Assembly (NCBI GenBank): GCA_963782555.1
Contig: CAWAKB010000001.1
Location: 806,001 to 870,000, forward strand
Reading direction: 5' to 3'
DNA length: 64,000 nucleotides
Source of the DNA: Hyphomicrobium_A sp963782555
GTDB taxonomy: Bacteria > Pseudomonadota > Alphaproteobacteria > Rhizobiales > Hyphomicrobiaceae
Position 1 is the stretch's first letter; each line of letters starts with the position of its first letter. The translations under genes and the position numbers were made by a program. The notes under the pieces were generated by a model that was not told the origin of the DNA, made no database searches, and saw nothing but the letters and a program-made list of their open reading frames with translations. This document shows positions 1-10,955 of this stretch, one piece after another.

Positions 1-873
1 GCGCTCGCCGAGCGTCACAAGGCGGATATTGCCGTCGTCGAGGGCGACGAGCTGTTGACGCGCAACTTCCCGCTGATCCACGCCGTGGGCCGCGCGAGCA
101 CGCGCGCACCCCGGCTGATCGATCTGACCTGGGGCCGCGCCAAGTCCCCCACCGTCACGCTCGTCGGCAAGGGCATCTGCTTCGACACCGGCGGCCTCGA
201 CATCAAGCCCGCGAGCGGCATGGGGTTGATGAAAAAGGACATGGGTGGCGCGGCGACGGTGCTCGCGCTCGGGCACATGATCATGAGCCGCAAGCTCGAC
301 GTGCGCCTGCGCATTTTGATCCCGGCGGCGGAAAACAGCATCTCTGGCAATGCGTTCCGCCCTGGGGACGTCTTGCGCGCGCGCTCGGGCGCAACGGTCG
401 AGGTGGGCAATACCGATGCGGAAGGCCGGCTCGTCCTCGCGGATGCGATCGCGCTTGCCGACGAGGCCGCGCCGCAGAGCCTGTTTGTGTTCGCGACTTT
501 GACCGGCGCGGCACGTGTCGCGCTGGGGCCCGACCTTCCGGCGTTCTTCACCAATGATGACGCGTTCGGCGCCGACATGGTGGCGACCTCTGCAGGTATC
601 GGCGATCCGGTGTGGCGCCTTCCTTTGTGGGCGGGCTACGACGCCAAGCTCGAAGGCCAGGTCGCGGACATGAACAACATCTGGGAAGCGCCCTTCGGCG
701 GCGCTATCGTAGCAGCACTGTTCTTGAAGCGATTCGCCAAGCGGGCGCGCCGCTTCGCCCACTTCGACATCTACGGATGGCGCCCGTCGGCAACGCCGCT
801 GGGCCCCAAAGGCGGCGAGCCGCAGGCGGCGCGAGCGGTGTTCACCCTCTTGAGCAAGGAGCGCGATCGATGA
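1..873 (+). CDS. Leucyl aminopeptidase family protein (peptidase M17), 5' end missing
   Basis: The frame is open from base 1, so the start lies before the window; about 290 residues of a family that usually has 450-500 are present. This is the metal-binding catalytic half. The M17 signature NTDAEGRL is at about residues 136-143, preceded by the GKGICFDTGGL segment and the KKDMGGAA motif with its catalytic lysine. The family removes N-terminal residues from peptides using two metal ions, in the cytoplasm. The stop overlaps the start of the NlpC/P60 gene (ATGA), so the two are probably translated together. Assignment is firm; peptide preference cannot be read from the sequence. Confidence 0.93.
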   Translation, partial: ALAERHKADIAVVEGDELLTRNFPLIHAVGRASTRAPRLIDLTWGRAKSPTVTLVGKGICFDTGGLDIKPASGMGLMKKDMGGAATVLALGHMIMSRKLDVRLRILIPAAENSISGNAFRPGDVLRARSGATVEVGNTDAEGRLVLADAIALADEAAPQSLFVFATLTGAARVALGPDLPAFFTNDDAFGADMVATSAGIGDPVWRLPLWAGYDAKLEGQVADMNNIWEAPFGGAIVAALFLKRFAKRARRFAHFDIYGWRPSATPLGPKGGEPQAARAVFTLLSKERDR

Positions 874-1778
874 GCGAGGAGACGGCCGAGAGACAGAAGG
901 TAGCGGCAGCGGCGCCGGCGCGCCTCGATCCGCGCCGTAACGTCTTCCGTCGTGACCTGGCATCGAAGAGCCTTTACGGGAAGGTCAGCGCGCCGCGCTA
1001 TGTGCAGGGCTTTCCCGCGCAAGTGGTGCGCGCTGCCGTGCCGCTGCGCAGCCTGCCGTCGTCATCGAACGGCTTTGCAACGGAGGCGCTCTTCGGGGAG
1101 ATCGTCACCGTCTATGAGGAACGCGACGGCTGGGCGTGGGTTCAGCTGAACCGCGACAGGTATGTCGGCTACGTTCCGATCGATACGCTCTCGCAGGAGG
1201 TCATGGCGCCGACGCATCGCGTGCGCGCGCTCGGCACCTTCGTCTATCCGGCACCCGACATCAAATCGCCGCCGTTCATGCATTTGAGCCTCAATGCCGA
1301 GCTCTCCATCGTGGGCGCCGACGAGCAGTTCTGCGCCCTTCAGGCTGGCGGCTTCGTCGTTCAGCGCCATGTGATCGAGCGCGATCGATACGGGCGCGAT
1401 TTCGTGGAGATCGCCGAGCGCTTCATCGGCACGCCCTACCTGTGGGGCGGGCGCACGCGCGTGGGGCTCGACTGCTCGGGTTTGGTGCAGCTCGCGCTGG
1501 AGGCTGCCGGCATCGCGGCGCCGCGCGACACCGACATGCAGGAGGCCGAGCTCGGTGCAGAGGTGCCGCTCACCGATATCGAGGAGAACCTGCAGCGGGG
1601 TGACCTGGTATTCTGGAAGGGGCACGTCGGCATCATGGTGGACAGCGTGACGCTGGTGCATGCCAACGCGCATCATATGGCGGTGGCGGTGGAGACACTG
1701 CCCGAGGCAGCACAGCGGATCGCCAAGAGCGGATCGGAGATCCGCTCAATCAAGCGATTAGCGGGACTGTGCGGCTGA
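870..1778 (+). CDS. NlpC/P60 family cell-wall endopeptidase with SH3-like domains
   Basis: 302 residues from an ATG that overlaps the aminopeptidase stop; the frame is open further upstream but that would run deep into the previous gene. Residues from about 40 to 170 look like paired bacterial SH3 domains (for example a VYEERDGWAWVQL stretch typical of SH3b). The C-terminal NlpC/P60 domain carries the catalytic cysteine in GLDCSGLVQLAL and the histidine in KGHVGIMV. Such enzymes cut gamma-D-glutamyl-diamino acid bonds in murein peptides. No signal peptide is visible, which fits a cytoplasmic role in muropeptide recycling together with the adjacent aminopeptidase; that role is inference. Confidence 0.9.
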   Translation: MSEETAERQKVAAAAPARLDPRRNVFRRDLASKSLYGKVSAPRYVQGFPAQVVRAAVPLRSLPSSSNGFATEALFGEIVTVYEERDGWAWVQLNRDRYVGYVPIDTLSQEVMAPTHRVRALGTFVYPAPDIKSPPFMHLSLNAELSIVGADEQFCALQAGGFVVQRHVIERDRYGRDFVEIAERFIGTPYLWGGRTRVGLDCSGLVQLALEAAGIAAPRDTDMQEAELGAEVPLTDIEENLQRGDLVFWKGHVGIMVDSVTLVHANAHHMAVAVETLPEAAQRIAKSGSEIRSIKRLAGLCG

Positions 1779-1788
1779 GGATCGGCGG

Positions 1789-2259
1789 CTAGCGACGATA
1801 GGGCAGGAAGCGCTTCTCGCGTAGCTCGGTGCCGTCGTCATCGAGCGATGGGAGCCCCGTTCCCAGCGTCGTGCCGCGGGCCTCGCGCCATATGCCCCCG
1901 TCCGCCAGCATGACGAGCGTCTCCACCGATCGCTCCAGGCCCGTCAGGTGGCTGACCCACACGCGCTGGACCACGCGCCCGTCCGCGATGGCCTCGACGA
2001 AGGGCAGGAAGATATCGAACGACTCGATTGGAAGGGACTCGTAGCTCTCCTCGCCGACGGCGACGTCGTAATGCTGATCGAAGTGCAGGATCAGCTCGAA
2101 CGGGCAGGCTTTGGCCAAGAACGGCGTCACCGCGATCTTCCAGTAATTTCCGGTTTCGCTCTCCTCGATGCGCGCGGCGTCGGCGATCGACGGAGCCCAG
2201 TATTTCAGGGCCGTGATCGTCGTCTGCAGCCGGGAGCGAAAGAGGTCGTCAGGCAGCAT
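1789..2259 (-). CDS. Conserved hypothetical protein
   Basis: 156 residues from an ATG giving MLPDDLFRSRLQ. The frame extends another 14 codons upstream, but that stretch is arginine-rich and unlike a protein start. The protein is acidic, soluble, rich in aromatic residues (ALKYWAPSI, GNYWKIAV) and has no signal peptide, membrane segment or motif I recognise. It converges with the NlpC/P60 gene, leaving only ten bases between stops. Base use fits its neighbours. Function unknown. Confidence 0.7.
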   Translation of the reverse strand: MLPDDLFRSRLQTTITALKYWAPSIADAARIEESETGNYWKIAVTPFLAKACPFELILHFDQHYDVAVGEESYESLPIESFDIFLPFVEAIADGRVVQRVWVSHLTGLERSVETLVMLADGGIWREARGTTLGTGLPSLDDDGTELREKRFLPYRR

Positions 2260-2336
2260 GGCCGTCGGAGGATTGTGTGCGGAACGGCCACGATGACGCA
2301 AAGCCGCCGACTTGCAAGCGGAATATCCCGATTTCC

Positions 2337-2963
2337 TCAGCCTACGGCCTGCTGGGCCAAGGCCTCATCCTTCGCAGCCTGGCGTTGCAGGGCGGGGCGC
2401 TCGCCGAGCCGCTTGGTGTAGGCGACGAACTCGGGCAGCTCGGGCAGGAGCTTGAATAGCAAGCCCCAGCGGAGCGTGGCGCCGATGACGACATCGGCCG
2501 CGGTGAACTGCTCGCCGAGCAGGTAGGGAGTATCTGCGAGGGCCTGCCGCAACACCTCGATGACCGTATCGTAGTCGGCCCAGCCCGCCGTCGATCGCGG
2601 CGCCGCTGTGCGCTCGAGCGCCTTGTCGATCATCGCGGGCTCGATGCAACTCGGTCCGAAGAATAGCCACTTGAGATAGGGGCCGCGCCGCGCATCTCCG
2701 ATCGGAGGCGCCAGCTTTGCGGCTGGGTAGGCGTCGGCCAGATAGCAGCAGATCGCCGCAACCTCGGTGATGATGACGTCGCCATCGACAAGTGCCGGTA
2801 CCTTTCCCATGGGATTGATCGCGAGATAGGACGGCTTGCGCTGATCGCCCTCCTTGAGATTGAGAAGCTCGATCTCGTAGGGCTCGCCGATCTCCTCCAG
2901 CATCCAGCGGGCGGTGGCGGCGCGCGACGGCATCGCGTGATAAAGCTTGAGCTTGGGTTTCAG
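2337..2963 (-). CDS. Glutathione S-transferase family protein
   Basis: The N-terminal thioredoxin-like domain is clear: LKLYHAMPSRAATAR (active-site region), then GKVPALVDGDVIITEVAAIC, where the cis-proline and the ITE(S/V)AAI turn bind glutathione. A helical C-terminal GST domain follows, ending LAQQAVG. About 208 residues, normal for the family. The start is uncertain: no ATG precedes the first strand LKLYH, so I placed it at a CTG (2963) with a GGAGG upstream; the first ATG (2933) would remove the first beta strand. A reading-frame or sequencing problem at the start is possible. It sits 43 bases downstream of the Yej ATPase gene. Confidence 0.82.
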   Translation of the reverse strand: MKPKLKLYHAMPSRAATARWMLEEIGEPYEIELLNLKEGDQRKPSYLAINPMGKVPALVDGDVIITEVAAICCYLADAYPAAKLAPPIGDARRGPYLKWLFFGPSCIEPAMIDKALERTAAPRSTAGWADYDTVIEVLRQALADTPYLLGEQFTAADVVIGATLRWGLLFKLLPELPEFVAYTKRLGERPALQRQAAKDEALAQQAVG

Positions 2964-3006
2964 ATCCGGGATCGCGCGTGTCCTCCAAGTCGGCTTGCGG
3001 CTACCC

Positions 3007-4642
<1,636 letters not shown>

Positions 4643-4651
4643 TTGCGCCTC

Positions 4652-5884
4652 CTAGCGGAATGTCTTGCGCGGGTCGAAGGCGTCGCGGACCGCCTCGCCG
4701 ATGAAGATCAAAAGTGAAAGCATGACAGCCACGGAGAAGAAGCCGGTGAGGCCGAGCCACGGCGCCTCCAGATGCCGTTTGCCCTGCAGCAGCAGCTCGC
4801 CCAGCGAGGCCGAGCCGGGCGGGAGCCCGAGCCCGAGAAAGTCGAGCGCAGTCAGGGCGGCGATCGAGCCCGAGAGCTGGAAGGGCACGAACGTCAGCGT
4901 CGCCACCATGGCATTGGGCAGCATGTGCTTGCGCATGATCTTGATGTGCGTCAGCCCGAGCGCGCGCGCCGCCGTGATGTACTCGAAATTGCGCGCGCGC
5001 AGGAACTCGGCGCGCACCACGCCGACGAGGTTGACCCAATAGAATAAGAGCAGCGTGCCAAGCAGCGTCCAGAAGCCCGGCACCAGCACCGAGGAGATGA
5101 TGATCAGCACGAACAGCGATGGGATCGAGGACCAGACCTCGAGGAAGCGCTGGAAGATGAGGTCGGTGCGGCCTCCGAAATATCCCTGCACGGCGCCGGC
5201 GGCGACGCCGATGCCCGATGACAGGATGGTCAGCAAAAGGCCGAACAGCACCGAGACGCGGAACCCGTAGATCACGCGCGCGACGACGTCGCGCCCCTGA
5301 TCGTCGAGGCCGAGCCAGTTGCGGTTGCCGATCGCCTCGTAGCGGGCGAGCTCCCCGGGCGGCGCGTCGCACAAGGGCGCGCTCGAGGCCCACGGCGGCG
5401 GTGCCGGATAGCCGAGGCATAGGCCCCCGTCGCCCTTGCGGCCGGGATAGTCCTTGTTGATCGTGTCATAGGAGTAGCTGATCGGCGGCCAAAGGGCCCA
5501 GCCGTGCTCCTTCACCTCGTCAAGGATCACCGGGTCCTTGTAGTCGGTCACGGCGAGGAAGCCGCCGAACTTCAATTCGGGATAATCGACGAAAATGGGA
5601 AACAGGATCTCGCCCTTGTAGCTCAAGATGATGGGGCGGTCGTTGGCGAGGAACTCCGCAAACAGCGAAAGCACGAACAACGAGACAAAGACGACGAGGC
5701 TCCAATAGCCACGCTTGTTCGCCTTGAAGTTCGACCAGCGGCGCTGGTTGAGCGGGCTGAAACCGAAACGCCCGCGCATGAGACCGCGCCGGCGCTGCTG
5801 CCACGGAGGGATCGGGCCGGTGCCTTCCTCCTCGGGCGGCGGCTGCGCTTGTGGAAGCGGCGTCTCGAGCGCGCGGGTGTCCAC
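4652..5884 (-). CDS. yejE: Oligopeptide ABC transporter permease (YejE-like)
   Basis: 410 residues, GTG start directly after the yejB stop with GGAGG six bases upstream. A cytoplasmic N-terminus of about 60 residues precedes the first membrane helix (SLVVFVSLFVLSLFAEF), then a long periplasmic loop with the PLCDAPPGELARYEAIG stretch usual in YejE. The C-terminal BPD_transp_1 domain has the EAA-type loop AARALGLTHIKIMRKHMLPN that docks on the ATPase. It forms the channel with YejB. It lies in a run yejA-yejA-yejB-yejE-yejF with almost no spacing, so it is surely co-transcribed. Confidence 0.95.
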   Translation of the reverse strand: MDTRALETPLPQAQPPPEEEGTGPIPPWQQRRRGLMRGRFGFSPLNQRRWSNFKANKRGYWSLVVFVSLFVLSLFAEFLANDRPIILSYKGEILFPIFVDYPELKFGGFLAVTDYKDPVILDEVKEHGWALWPPISYSYDTINKDYPGRKGDGGLCLGYPAPPPWASSAPLCDAPPGELARYEAIGNRNWLGLDDQGRDVVARVIYGFRVSVLFGLLLTILSSGIGVAAGAVQGYFGGRTDLIFQRFLEVWSSIPSLFVLIIISSVLVPGFWTLLGTLLLFYWVNLVGVVRAEFLRARNFEYITAARALGLTHIKIMRKHMLPNAMVATLTFVPFQLSGSIAALTALDFLGLGLPPGSASLGELLLQGKRHLEAPWLGLTGFFSVAVMLSLLIFIGEAVRDAFDPRKTFR

Positions 5885-7003
5885 TTAGACCTCCCGGTTC
5901 TCGAAATCGATGCGCGGATCGACGAGCGTATAGACGAAGTCGGAGATGAGGTTCACGACGAGCCCCATGAGCGAGAAGATCCACAAGGTGGCGAAGACCA
6001 CGGGATAATCGCGCTTCTCGATCAACTCGAAGGACAACAGGCCGAGCCCGTCGAGAGAGAAGATGGTCTCGATCAGCAGCGCGCCGGCGAAGAAGGCCGA
6101 GATGAAGGCCCCGGGGAAGCTTGCGACGACGAGCAGCATCGCGTTGCGGAACACGTGCCCGTAGAGGATCCGGCGCTCGCTCAGGCCCTTGGCACGCGCC
6201 GTCGTCACGTACTGCTTGCGGATTTCGTCGAGGAACGAGTTCTTGGTGAGGAAGGTCATGGTGGTGAACGAGGTCACCGCCAGGGCCAGCAGCGGCAGCG
6301 TCAAGTGCCAGAAATAGTCGCCGATCTTTCCCAAAAGCGACAGCTGATCCCAGTTGTCGGAGGTGAGCCCGCGCGAGGGGAACCACTGGAAGAAGGAGCT
6401 GCCCGCAAACAGGATCAGGAGCAGCACGGCGAAGAGAAAGCCCGGGATCGCATAGCCGACGACGAGCACCGCGCTCGACCAGGCATCGAACGGCTCGCCA
6501 TCGTGCACCGCCTTGCGGATGCCGAGCGGGATCGAGATCAGGTAGGTGAGAAGCGTCATCCACAGCCCGAGCGAGATGGAGACGGGCAGCTTCTCCTTGA
6601 TGAGCTGCAGGACGGAGACGTCGCGGAAATAGCTCTTACCGAAATTGAAGGTGAGATAGTTCTTCATCATGAGGAAGAAGCGCACGTATGCCGGTTTGTC
6701 GAAACCGAACTGCTTCTCCAGGCTCTTGATGAACTCAGGATCGAGCCCTTGCGCACCGCGGTATTTGGAGGTGATGGCGTCGGCGGCGCCTTGACCCATC
6801 TGCGATTGCGCGCCGCCCGAGAGCGTGTCGCCGCCTCCGCCGCCAATGCGGCTGACGATGGAGGAGTCGTGCCCGGTGAGCTGCGCGATGATGCGCTCAA
6901 CCGGACCGCCGGGCGCGAATTGGATGATGGTGAAGCTGATCAGCATGATCCCGAACAAGGTCGGGATGATCAGCAAGAGACGCTTCAGGAGATAGGCGGC
7001 CAT
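5885..7003 (-). CDS. yejB: Oligopeptide ABC transporter permease (YejB-like)
   Basis: 372 residues. N-terminal helix LLKRLLLIIPTLFGIMLISF is typical of DppB/OppB-class permeases. A long hydrophilic loop (about residues 35-115, glycine-rich GGGGGDTLSGG) follows, as in YejB, which is longer than DppB. The EAA loop reads TARAKGLSERRILYGHVFRN, and five or more membrane segments follow the loop pattern of the family. Its stop abuts the GTG of yejE, and its start is 12 bases from the stop of the second binding-protein gene. Inner-membrane partner of YejE. Confidence 0.95.
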   Translation of the reverse strand: MAAYLLKRLLLIIPTLFGIMLISFTIIQFAPGGPVERIIAQLTGHDSSIVSRIGGGGGDTLSGGAQSQMGQGAADAITSKYRGAQGLDPEFIKSLEKQFGFDKPAYVRFFLMMKNYLTFNFGKSYFRDVSVLQLIKEKLPVSISLGLWMTLLTYLISIPLGIRKAVHDGEPFDAWSSAVLVVGYAIPGFLFAVLLLILFAGSSFFQWFPSRGLTSDNWDQLSLLGKIGDYFWHLTLPLLALAVTSFTTMTFLTKNSFLDEIRKQYVTTARAKGLSERRILYGHVFRNAMLLVVASFPGAFISAFFAGALLIETIFSLDGLGLLSFELIEKRDYPVVFATLWIFSLMGLVVNLISDFVYTLVDPRIDFENREV

Positions 7004-7015
7004 CGGCGGGGGTTC

Positions 7016-8842
7016 TCAGTTCTTGGTCAGCTTGGCAGCTTTCGCGGCATCGTACCACCAGGTGTCGATCACGCCAGGATCGTATTTGGGCTGCACCTTG
7101 GGCCGCGAGAACTTGTTCCAGAAGGCAACCGTGTGCGCCGCCTTGTACCAGTGCGGCACCCAATAATGGCCGGCACGCAAAACGCGGTCGATGGCGTGCG
7201 TAGCCGTCAGCAGCTCGGCACGCGACTTGGCTTCTATCACCTTGGCTATGAGCGCGTCGACGACCGGATCCTTGATGCCGGCCAGATTGAAGCTGCCGTC
7301 CAAGCCGGCGGCCTCCGAGCCCCAATAGGTCTTGATCTCCACGCCCGGTGTCAGGCGCAGCGCGTAGCGCTGGGTCGTCAAGTCGAAGTCGAATGCCTTC
7401 ATGCGCCGCTCGTATTGTGCCGGGTCGACGCGGCGCAGCGAGGCGTTGACGCCGATGCTTTTCAGATTGTTGAGATAGGGGATAATGATCCGGTCAAATC
7501 CTTCCTCGAAGGAGAGAATCTCGACGGTGAGCTTCTTTCCATCCGGACCGTAGCCGGCAGCGGTGAGCAAATCGAGCGCACGTTTCAAGTTGTCGCGGTT
7601 GCGCCCCGTACCGTCGGTGACCGGCGGCGTATAGGGCTCGCCGAAGACCTCCGGAGGCAGCTTGTCGCGATAGGGCTCCAAGAGCTTCAGCTCGTCGGCG
7701 CTTGGCAGCCCGGAGGCCTTCATGTCGGTGTTCTCAAAGAAGCTCTGCGTGCGCTTATAGAGATTGAAGAACAAGTTCTTGTTCGACCACTCGAAGTCGA
7801 ATGCCAGCGCCAGCGCCTCGCGCACGCGCTTGTCGTTGAACGGCACGCGCCGCGTATTGATAAAGAAGCCCTGGGCGCCGGACGGCTGCTCGTCGGGCAG
7901 CGACAGACGCATGATGCGTCCGTCCTTGACGGCAGGCACGTCGGTGTAGGCCGTGGCCCAGTCGAGCGAGGTGAACTCCTCGCGGAAGTCGAACGTGCCT
8001 GAAAAGAGGTTCTCGAGCTCGATGCGGCGATCTCGAAAGTAGTCGTAGCGCAACTCGTCGAAGTTGAAGCGGCCGTGATTGACGGGCAGATCCTTGGCCC
8101 AATAGTCGGGTCGGCGCCGGTAGCTGACGAAGGTGCCGGGTTTGAAGTCGGCGATCTCGTAAGGGCCGGAGCCGAGCGGACGGTCGAGCGAGGACTCTTC
8201 GAAGGTATGCGTGGTGTAGAAGGCCTTCGACAGCACGGGCAGCTCGGCCACGATCAGGGGAAGGTCGCGCGTCAGGTCGCCCTTGAAGGTGTAGCGCACC
8301 GTGTGCGCATCGAGCGCCTCGGCTTTATCCACGTCGCGCAACGACAGCTTGTAGCTCGGGTGTCCCTTTTCCTTCAACGTCTCGAAGGAGAAGATGACGT
8401 CGTCGACGGTGACGGGCGTGCCGTCTGCGAACTTGGCCTCTGGGCGCAGATGAAACGTGACCGACTTCTTGTCGGGTGCGACCTCGGCGCTGTCGGCGAT
8501 GAGGCCGTAGACGGCGTCGGGTTCGTCTTGGGCGCGCGTCATCAGGCTGTCGAACAGATACCCGAGCCCCTGAGCCGCGTCGCCCTTGAGGATGAAGTTG
8601 TTGAAGCTGTCGAACGTCTTGGTGCCGCCCGATCCCACCATTGCCAGGCGCCCGCCTTTGGGCGCATCGGGGTTCACGTAGTCGAAGTGGGTGAAGTCGG
8701 GCGGATACTTGAGCTCGCCGAAGATGGAAAGACCGTGGCGCGGCTCGGCGTCGGCGGTCGTCGCCAAGAGGAGCGCGCCCAAAACGAGCGCGCCGGCCCA
8801 AAGGGGCGCCCAAGCGCGAGTGGCTCGGGTCCGCGCCCTCAT
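7016..8842 (-). CDS. yejA: Extracellular solute-binding protein, family 5 (YejA-like), second copy
   Basis: 608 residues from an ATG that overlaps the stop of the upstream paralogue (ATGA). The signal peptide is arginine-rich then hydrophobic (WAPLWAGALVLGALLLATTADA). The mature part opens RHGLSIFGELKYPPDFTHFDYVN, the hallmark of YejA-type binding proteins, and contains the SBP_bac_5 core including PLGSGPYEI and YRRRPDYWAKDLPV. It should deliver oligopeptides in the periplasm to YejB/YejE. Being a diverged tandem copy of the neighbour, it may widen the range of ligands (inference). Confidence 0.94.
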   Translation of the reverse strand: MRARTRATRAWAPLWAGALVLGALLLATTADAEPRHGLSIFGELKYPPDFTHFDYVNPDAPKGGRLAMVGSGGTKTFDSFNNFILKGDAAQGLGYLFDSLMTRAQDEPDAVYGLIADSAEVAPDKKSVTFHLRPEAKFADGTPVTVDDVIFSFETLKEKGHPSYKLSLRDVDKAEALDAHTVRYTFKGDLTRDLPLIVAELPVLSKAFYTTHTFEESSLDRPLGSGPYEIADFKPGTFVSYRRRPDYWAKDLPVNHGRFNFDELRYDYFRDRRIELENLFSGTFDFREEFTSLDWATAYTDVPAVKDGRIMRLSLPDEQPSGAQGFFINTRRVPFNDKRVREALALAFDFEWSNKNLFFNLYKRTQSFFENTDMKASGLPSADELKLLEPYRDKLPPEVFGEPYTPPVTDGTGRNRDNLKRALDLLTAAGYGPDGKKLTVEILSFEEGFDRIIIPYLNNLKSIGVNASLRRVDPAQYERRMKAFDFDLTTQRYALRLTPGVEIKTYWGSEAAGLDGSFNLAGIKDPVVDALIAKVIEAKSRAELLTATHAIDRVLRAGHYWVPHWYKAAHTVAFWNKFSRPKVQPKYDPGVIDTWWYDAAKAAKLTKN

Positions 8843-10818
8843 TTGCCTCGCGCGGCGTCGAGCGCCTTTTCCTTCGCCGGGTCGATCCACCAGGTCTGGG
8901 TCAGGCCAGCCGTCATCTGCGGAAGCGTCTTGGGGCGCCCGAAGATGTCCCAGGTGGCGAGGCGTTCGAAGGGATAGTTCCAGTGCGGCACGACGTAGTA
9001 GTTCCATAGGAGCACGCGGTCGAGCGCATGCGTGGCGGCTACGAGCTCGGCACGGTCCTTGGCGAACACGATTTTGTCGATCAGCTTGTCGACGGCGGGA
9101 TTCTTGATGCCGGCTGTATTGCGCGAGCCGTCCTTGTCGGCGGCGGCCGAGCCCCAGAAGTCGCGCTGCTCGTTGCCCGGCGAGCTGGACTGCGGGAACG
9201 TGTCGATGATGATATCGTAGTCGTGCGTATCCTCGCGGCGCTTGTACTGGGCGCTGTCGACCACGCGCACGCTGGCCTTGATACCGAGCTTGCGCAGCTC
9301 CTGCATGTAAGGAATCACGACCTTCTCAAAGTCGGGCATGACCAGCAGGAACTCAGCCGTCAGCACCTCGCCGTCGGCGTTGCGCAGGACATTCTCCTTG
9401 GGGGCTGAGGAGAGCCCGACCGTGCGCAGGATCGAGCAGAAGAAGCCGCAGTCGCTTTTTCCTTCGGCATTCACCTCTTGCAGCGTCCAGCCGGCCTCGG
9501 CCAGGAGCTTGGAGGCCTCACGCATGTGGTTGCGGAAGTCCTCCGGCGCCTTGTTGACCGGGTTCTTCCACACCGTCGTGAAGACCTCAGGAGGCACCTC
9601 GTCGCGCACCTCGTTCAAGATTTCGAGCTCGCGTCCCTGCGGTAACCCCTTCGCGGCGAGCTCGGAGTTGTCGAAATAGCTGCTGACGCGCTGGTAGAGG
9701 TCGTAGAATAAATTCTTGTTCGTCTCCTCGAAGTTGAACGCGAGGTTGAAGGCCTTGCGCACGCGCGGGTCCTGGAACTGCTTGCGCCGCAGATTGAAGA
9801 CGAAGGCCTGCATGGGGGCCGGGTTGCCCTTGATCGGGATTGCCTCCTTCTTCACCCAGCCTTTCTTGACGGCGGGAAAGTCATAGGCAGTCGCCCACTG
9901 GCTGGCGATGTTCTCGTTCCAGTAGTCGAGCTTGCCTGACTTGAACTGCTCAAATCCCGGGGTGCTGTCTCTGAAGTAGGTGAACTCGATCTCGTCGAAG
10001 TTCCATTGGCCCTTGGAGACCGGCAGGTCCTTGCCCCAATAGTCCTTGACCCGCTCGTAGGTGATCGAGCGACCCGCATCGAACGACTTGACCTTGTAGG
10101 GCCCCGACCCCAAAGGCGCCTCCATCATCGTCTTCGTGATGTCGCGCGGCTGCCCGTCCGGACCGTTGCCTTCCCAGAAGTGCTTCGGCAGCACCATGAG
10201 CTGGCCGACGATCTGCGGCAGCTCGCGGTTGCCTTTGGCGTTGAAGGTAAAGGTGACCTCGTGCTCACCCGTCGTCTCGGCCTTGACCACGTTCTTGTAG
10301 TAGTAGGCCAGGCGTGGATTGGCTTTCTTCTGAGCCTCGAGGCTGAAGACCACATCCTCGGGCGTGATCGGCTTGCCATCATGCCAGCGTGCCTCTGGGC
10401 GCAGACCGAATGTCACCGACGAGTAGTCGTCAGGATAGGACGCCCACTCGGCAATCTGACCGTATTCGGTGGAGGGCTCGTCGATGCTGTCCGCCATGAG
10501 CTGGTCGTACGTTAGGCCAAGGCCGACGGCGGCTTGGCCTTTGAACGTGAACGGATTGATGTTGTCGAACGAGCCCTGCACGAAGCCGCGGATCTTGCCG
10601 CCCTTGGGGGCGTCCGGGTTGACCCAGTCGAAGTGCTTGTAGTCCGGTGCGTACTTGGGCTGGCCGACGAGCGACAGCGCGTGATGGTGCGTCTGCCCGG
10701 CGGCAGCTTGCGCCGCCGGCGCCTGGTCGTTCGTCTGGGCCCGGACCGGAAGGGCAGCTGCTGCGAAGATCGTGGAAGCGGTCAGCACAAGGGCGGGGAG
10801 CGCGAGACGCGGAAGCAC
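8839..10818 (-). CDS. yejA: Extracellular solute-binding protein, family 5 (YejA-like), first copy
   Basis: About 659 residues from a GTG preceded by AGGAAGGA at good spacing, which places the signal peptide (VLPRLALPALVLTASTIFAA) right at the N-terminus; an ATG 22 codons upstream is the alternative. After the leader come ALSLVGQPKYAPDYKHFDWVNP and the family-5 core with PLGSGPYKVKSFD and ERVKDYWGKDLPV. It is the first gene of the yej operon, so the promoter should lie in 10819-10955. It is clearly homologous to the next gene, giving one transporter with two tandem receptors. Confidence 0.93.
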   Translation of the reverse strand: MLPRLALPALVLTASTIFAAAALPVRAQTNDQAPAAQAAAGQTHHHALSLVGQPKYAPDYKHFDWVNPDAPKGGKIRGFVQGSFDNINPFTFKGQAAVGLGLTYDQLMADSIDEPSTEYGQIAEWASYPDDYSSVTFGLRPEARWHDGKPITPEDVVFSLEAQKKANPRLAYYYKNVVKAETTGEHEVTFTFNAKGNRELPQIVGQLMVLPKHFWEGNGPDGQPRDITKTMMEAPLGSGPYKVKSFDAGRSITYERVKDYWGKDLPVSKGQWNFDEIEFTYFRDSTPGFEQFKSGKLDYWNENIASQWATAYDFPAVKKGWVKKEAIPIKGNPAPMQAFVFNLRRKQFQDPRVRKAFNLAFNFEETNKNLFYDLYQRVSSYFDNSELAAKGLPQGRELEILNEVRDEVPPEVFTTVWKNPVNKAPEDFRNHMREASKLLAEAGWTLQEVNAEGKSDCGFFCSILRTVGLSSAPKENVLRNADGEVLTAEFLLVMPDFEKVVIPYMQELRKLGIKASVRVVDSAQYKRREDTHDYDIIIDTFPQSSSPGNEQRDFWGSAAADKDGSRNTAGIKNPAVDKLIDKIVFAKDRAELVAATHALDRVLLWNYYVVPHWNYPFERLATWDIFGRPKTLPQMTAGLTQTWWIDPAKEKALDAARGK

Positions 10819-10955
10819 CGGGCTTGTTCCTTCCTGTGTGACGAAGAGCGGGTCGCAGGCCGTTGTCGCCGGCGAAGGTGGCATGCCTGCGTGAAGCTCG
10901 CAAAATCCGGGCCGGAGCGCGAGTTAACTTGCTGTCATTTTGACGGCTGAACCCG

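Noticed and set aside
5504..8002. Open frame of 832 codons on the plus strand opposite yejE, yejB and the second binding protein
   Set aside because: Composition is histidine-, arginine- and aspartate-rich without any domain; it is the complement of real genes.
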